The notes under the pieces were generated by a model, which made no database searches, was not told the DNA's origin, and was given only the letters and a program-made list of their open reading frames with translations. A program made the position numbers and the translations under genes. Below are positions 6,484 to 7,631 of a DNA stretch of 7,631 nucleotides, one piece after another. Positions within the stretch are counted from its first letter, which is position 1, and every line of letters begins with the position of its first letter. This DNA is from Gemmatimonadaceae bacterium (GTDB taxonomy: Bacteria > Gemmatimonadota > Gemmatimonadetes > Gemmatimonadales > Gemmatimonadaceae), in assembly GCA_014379705.1 (NCBI GenBank), contig JACMLI010000746.1, positions 1-7,631 of the forward strand, given 5' to 3'.

Positions 6484-6502
6484 CCGGGCAAGCTTTGCCC
6501 GG
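6484..6502. other. Perfect intergenic hairpin around AAGCTT
   Basis: CCGGGCAA (6484-6491), loop GCT, TTGCCCGG (6495-6502) form an 8-bp stem with a three-base loop in the region between the divergent acidic-protein and WD40 genes. No U-run follows on either strand, so it is not a normal intrinsic terminator. It could be a dispersed REP-like repeat, a cruciform, or a protein site; one copy in the window cannot decide. Confidence 0.35.
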
Positions 6503-6546
6503 CTCGCCACGAGGTCCTCGGTTCGCCGATGCCATAGCCAATGCAG

Positions 6547-6622
6547 CGCCCCTCTCGTGTCAGGGGCGGTCGGACTCCTTCCTTCAATCTGGTGACCGCG
6601 CCGCTGCATGGAGCCTGACACG
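6547..6622 (+). promoter_or_regulatory. Competing hairpins before the WD40 gene
   Basis: CGCCCCT (6547-6553) can pair with AGGGGCG (6562-6568), loop of 8. The overlapping segment CGTGTCAGG (6556-6564) is also the exact complement of CCTGACACG (6614-6622), a 9-bp pairing that spans the 6608 ATG and ends just before the 6629 ATG. The two structures share 6562-6564 and exclude each other. This could be an attenuator-like or start-site control, but in 190 bases of GC-rich DNA a chance 9-bp match is not rare. Confidence 0.22.
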
Positions 6623-7631
6623 CGCAACATGCGATTTGAACTGAGCCACGACACCATCGCGCGTCAGGTGTTCGACAAGGCGTCGGCGGAGGCGCAGGCA
6701 CGACGCAAGGTGGAGAAGTACATCGGCGATCGTCTCGCCATGTACCGCGAGCGGGGCACCCTGCTCACCCGCGACGATCTCAACTACGTCCAGCCCTGGC
6801 TCTCGGCGATCCGTGTGGACGCCGCGGAGAGCGCCCTCATCGCCGACAGCCGCCGCGCGGTGAATCGCCAGCGCAATCGGCTACGCATGACCGTGGTCGG
6901 CATCATCGCCATCCTTTCGATCTCCACGATCGCCGCCGTCATCGCCAGGGGAACGGCGCGCACGCAAGCCGAGCTCGCCACGGCGCGGCACGTCGTGAGC
7001 AAGGCGATCGCGGCGATGGACCAGGGCGTGCTCGATCTCGCGGCGCTGTATGCGGTCGAGGCGGAGCGCTATCCCATGGAACGATCGCCTTTGCTGACGT
7101 GGCACTTGTCCTCGGCGCGCGCTCGCGGCTACCTCGCGGGCCACACGGACGCCGTCAGTGCCGTGACGTTCAGCCCCGATGGGCAGCTCGTCGCATCAGC
7201 GAGTTGGGACAGCACCGTGATGGTCTGGAATGCCGGCACCCGGCGCGCCGTCGGTGAGCCGCTGCATGGCCACACGGGCATGGTGAATGGCATTGCCTTC
7301 AGCCCGGACGGAGGCACGCTGGCTGCGGCCACCGAAGATGGCGCCATCGTGCTGTGGGACGTGGCAAAGGGACAGCAGCGTGGCGAACCCCTTCGCGTGC
7401 ACGCTGCCGCCGTCGAGGTGGTCGCGTACAGCCCGGATGGAACGTCGTTCGCGACAGGGAGTGACGATAGCACGGTGATCGTGTGGGACGCGTCCACGTC
7501 GCGCCCCCGGGGCCCGCCTCTTCGCGGACATGGCGGCGTTGTGACGGGCGTGGCGTTCAGTGCCGATGGTCGGCGCCTCGCCTCATCGAGCAAGGACAGC
7601 TCCGTGATCGTGTGGGACGTCGCGACCGCGC
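6608..7631 (+). CDS. Membrane-anchored WD40 protein lacking its STAND NTPase head, C-terminus cut by window edge
   Basis: 341 complete codons. Residues 9-22 (RFELSHDTIARQVF) match the end of a STAND NTPase winged-helix region. Then follow a helical stretch (EAQARRKVEKYIGDRL, YRERGTLLTRDDLNYVQPWL), a transmembrane helix at ~94-114 with Arg on its N-terminal side, a helical linker at ~115-177, and WD40 repeats from residue 178. In family members this order follows an effector domain and a P-loop NTPase, which are missing: a TGA at 6593-6595 closes the frame upstream, and none of the three plus frames of 6420-6607 encodes recognisable NTPase. It is therefore either a truncated gene remnant still open, or a stand-alone membrane sensor. 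ATG 6608 is the first start; ATG 6629 is an in-frame alternative. Neither has a well-placed Shine-Dalgarno (GGTG 13 bases before the first, GGAG 15 bases before the second). The WD40 part shows no frameshift in the visible portion, which argues for function. Confidence 0.82.
   Translation, partial: MEPDTRNMRFELSHDTIARQVFDKASAEAQARRKVEKYIGDRLAMYRERGTLLTRDDLNYVQPWLSAIRVDAAESALIADSRRAVNRQRNRLRMTVVGIIAILSISTIAAVIARGTARTQAELATARHVVSKAIAAMDQGVLDLAALYAVEAERYPMERSPLLTWHLSSARARGYLAGHTDAVSAVTFSPDGQLVASASWDSTVMVWNAGTRRAVGEPLHGHTGMVNGIAFSPDGGTLAAATEDGAIVLWDVAKGQQRGEPLRVHAAAVEVVAYSPDGTSFATGSDDSTVIVWDASTSRPRGPPLRGHGGVVTGVAFSADGRRLASSSKDSSVIVWDVATA
7139..7631 (+). repeat. Four tandem WD40 repeats, each exactly 129 bp, last one cut
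   Basis: The repeats begin at 7139, 7268, 7397 and 7526, a constant 129-bp (43-residue) period. Each has GH (VH in the third), a central FSPDG (YSPDG, FSADG) turn, and a closing W-D/N (VMVWN, VLWD, VIVWD, VIVWD), followed in the complete repeats by an EPL/PPL linker. A full propeller needs about seven blades, so several more should lie beyond the window. Confidence 0.93.

Overview
The window is GC-rich bacterial chromosome with dense, convergent and divergent genes. Candidate sources are Gemmatimonadota or another soil phylum (Acidobacteriota, Planctomycetota) rich in caspase/STAND/WD40 proteins. This is a guess from base composition and gene content; no marker here decides the phylum.

Left, housekeeping part (1-1380, minus strand). 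The first two thirds of the transcription terminator rho run off the left edge. About 400 bases of apparently non-coding DNA lie upstream of it. Then comes a complete tRNA-Arg(CCG) with its own hairpin terminator and a plausible sigma70-type promoter.

Middle part (1464-5867, plus strand). An EAL-HDOD signalling protein is followed after 69 bases by a 1024-residue multidomain protein. Its order is caspase-like protease, nSTAND1-type P-loop NTPase, one transmembrane helix, short coiled coil, then a C-terminal domain that I read as a class-I-glutamine-amidotransferase-like fold of the TCAF/ThuA kind. Relatives of such proteins usually end in WD40 repeats, so this C-terminus is the most unusual thing in the window. 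The 69-base gap holds an AGGAGG locked in a hairpin, plus an overlapping alternative pairing.

Right part (5870-7631). A small, very acidic, apparently secreted protein is convergent with the caspase gene, with 2 bases between the stop codons. It is followed by a 190-base intergenic stretch with hairpins. Last is a plus-strand gene that begins abruptly at the point where a STAND NTPase would end (motif FELSHD), continues through a transmembrane helix and helical linker into exactly 43-residue WD40 repeats, and is cut by the right edge. It looks like the sensor half of a STAND protein without its effector and ATPase.

Taken together, 2793-7631 looks like a conflict or programmed-cell-death type locus: a membrane-anchored caspase switch with an unusual sensor, next to a headless membrane-anchored WD40 sensor. 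The functional link between these genes, and with the EAL-HDOD gene upstream, is inference from proximity only.
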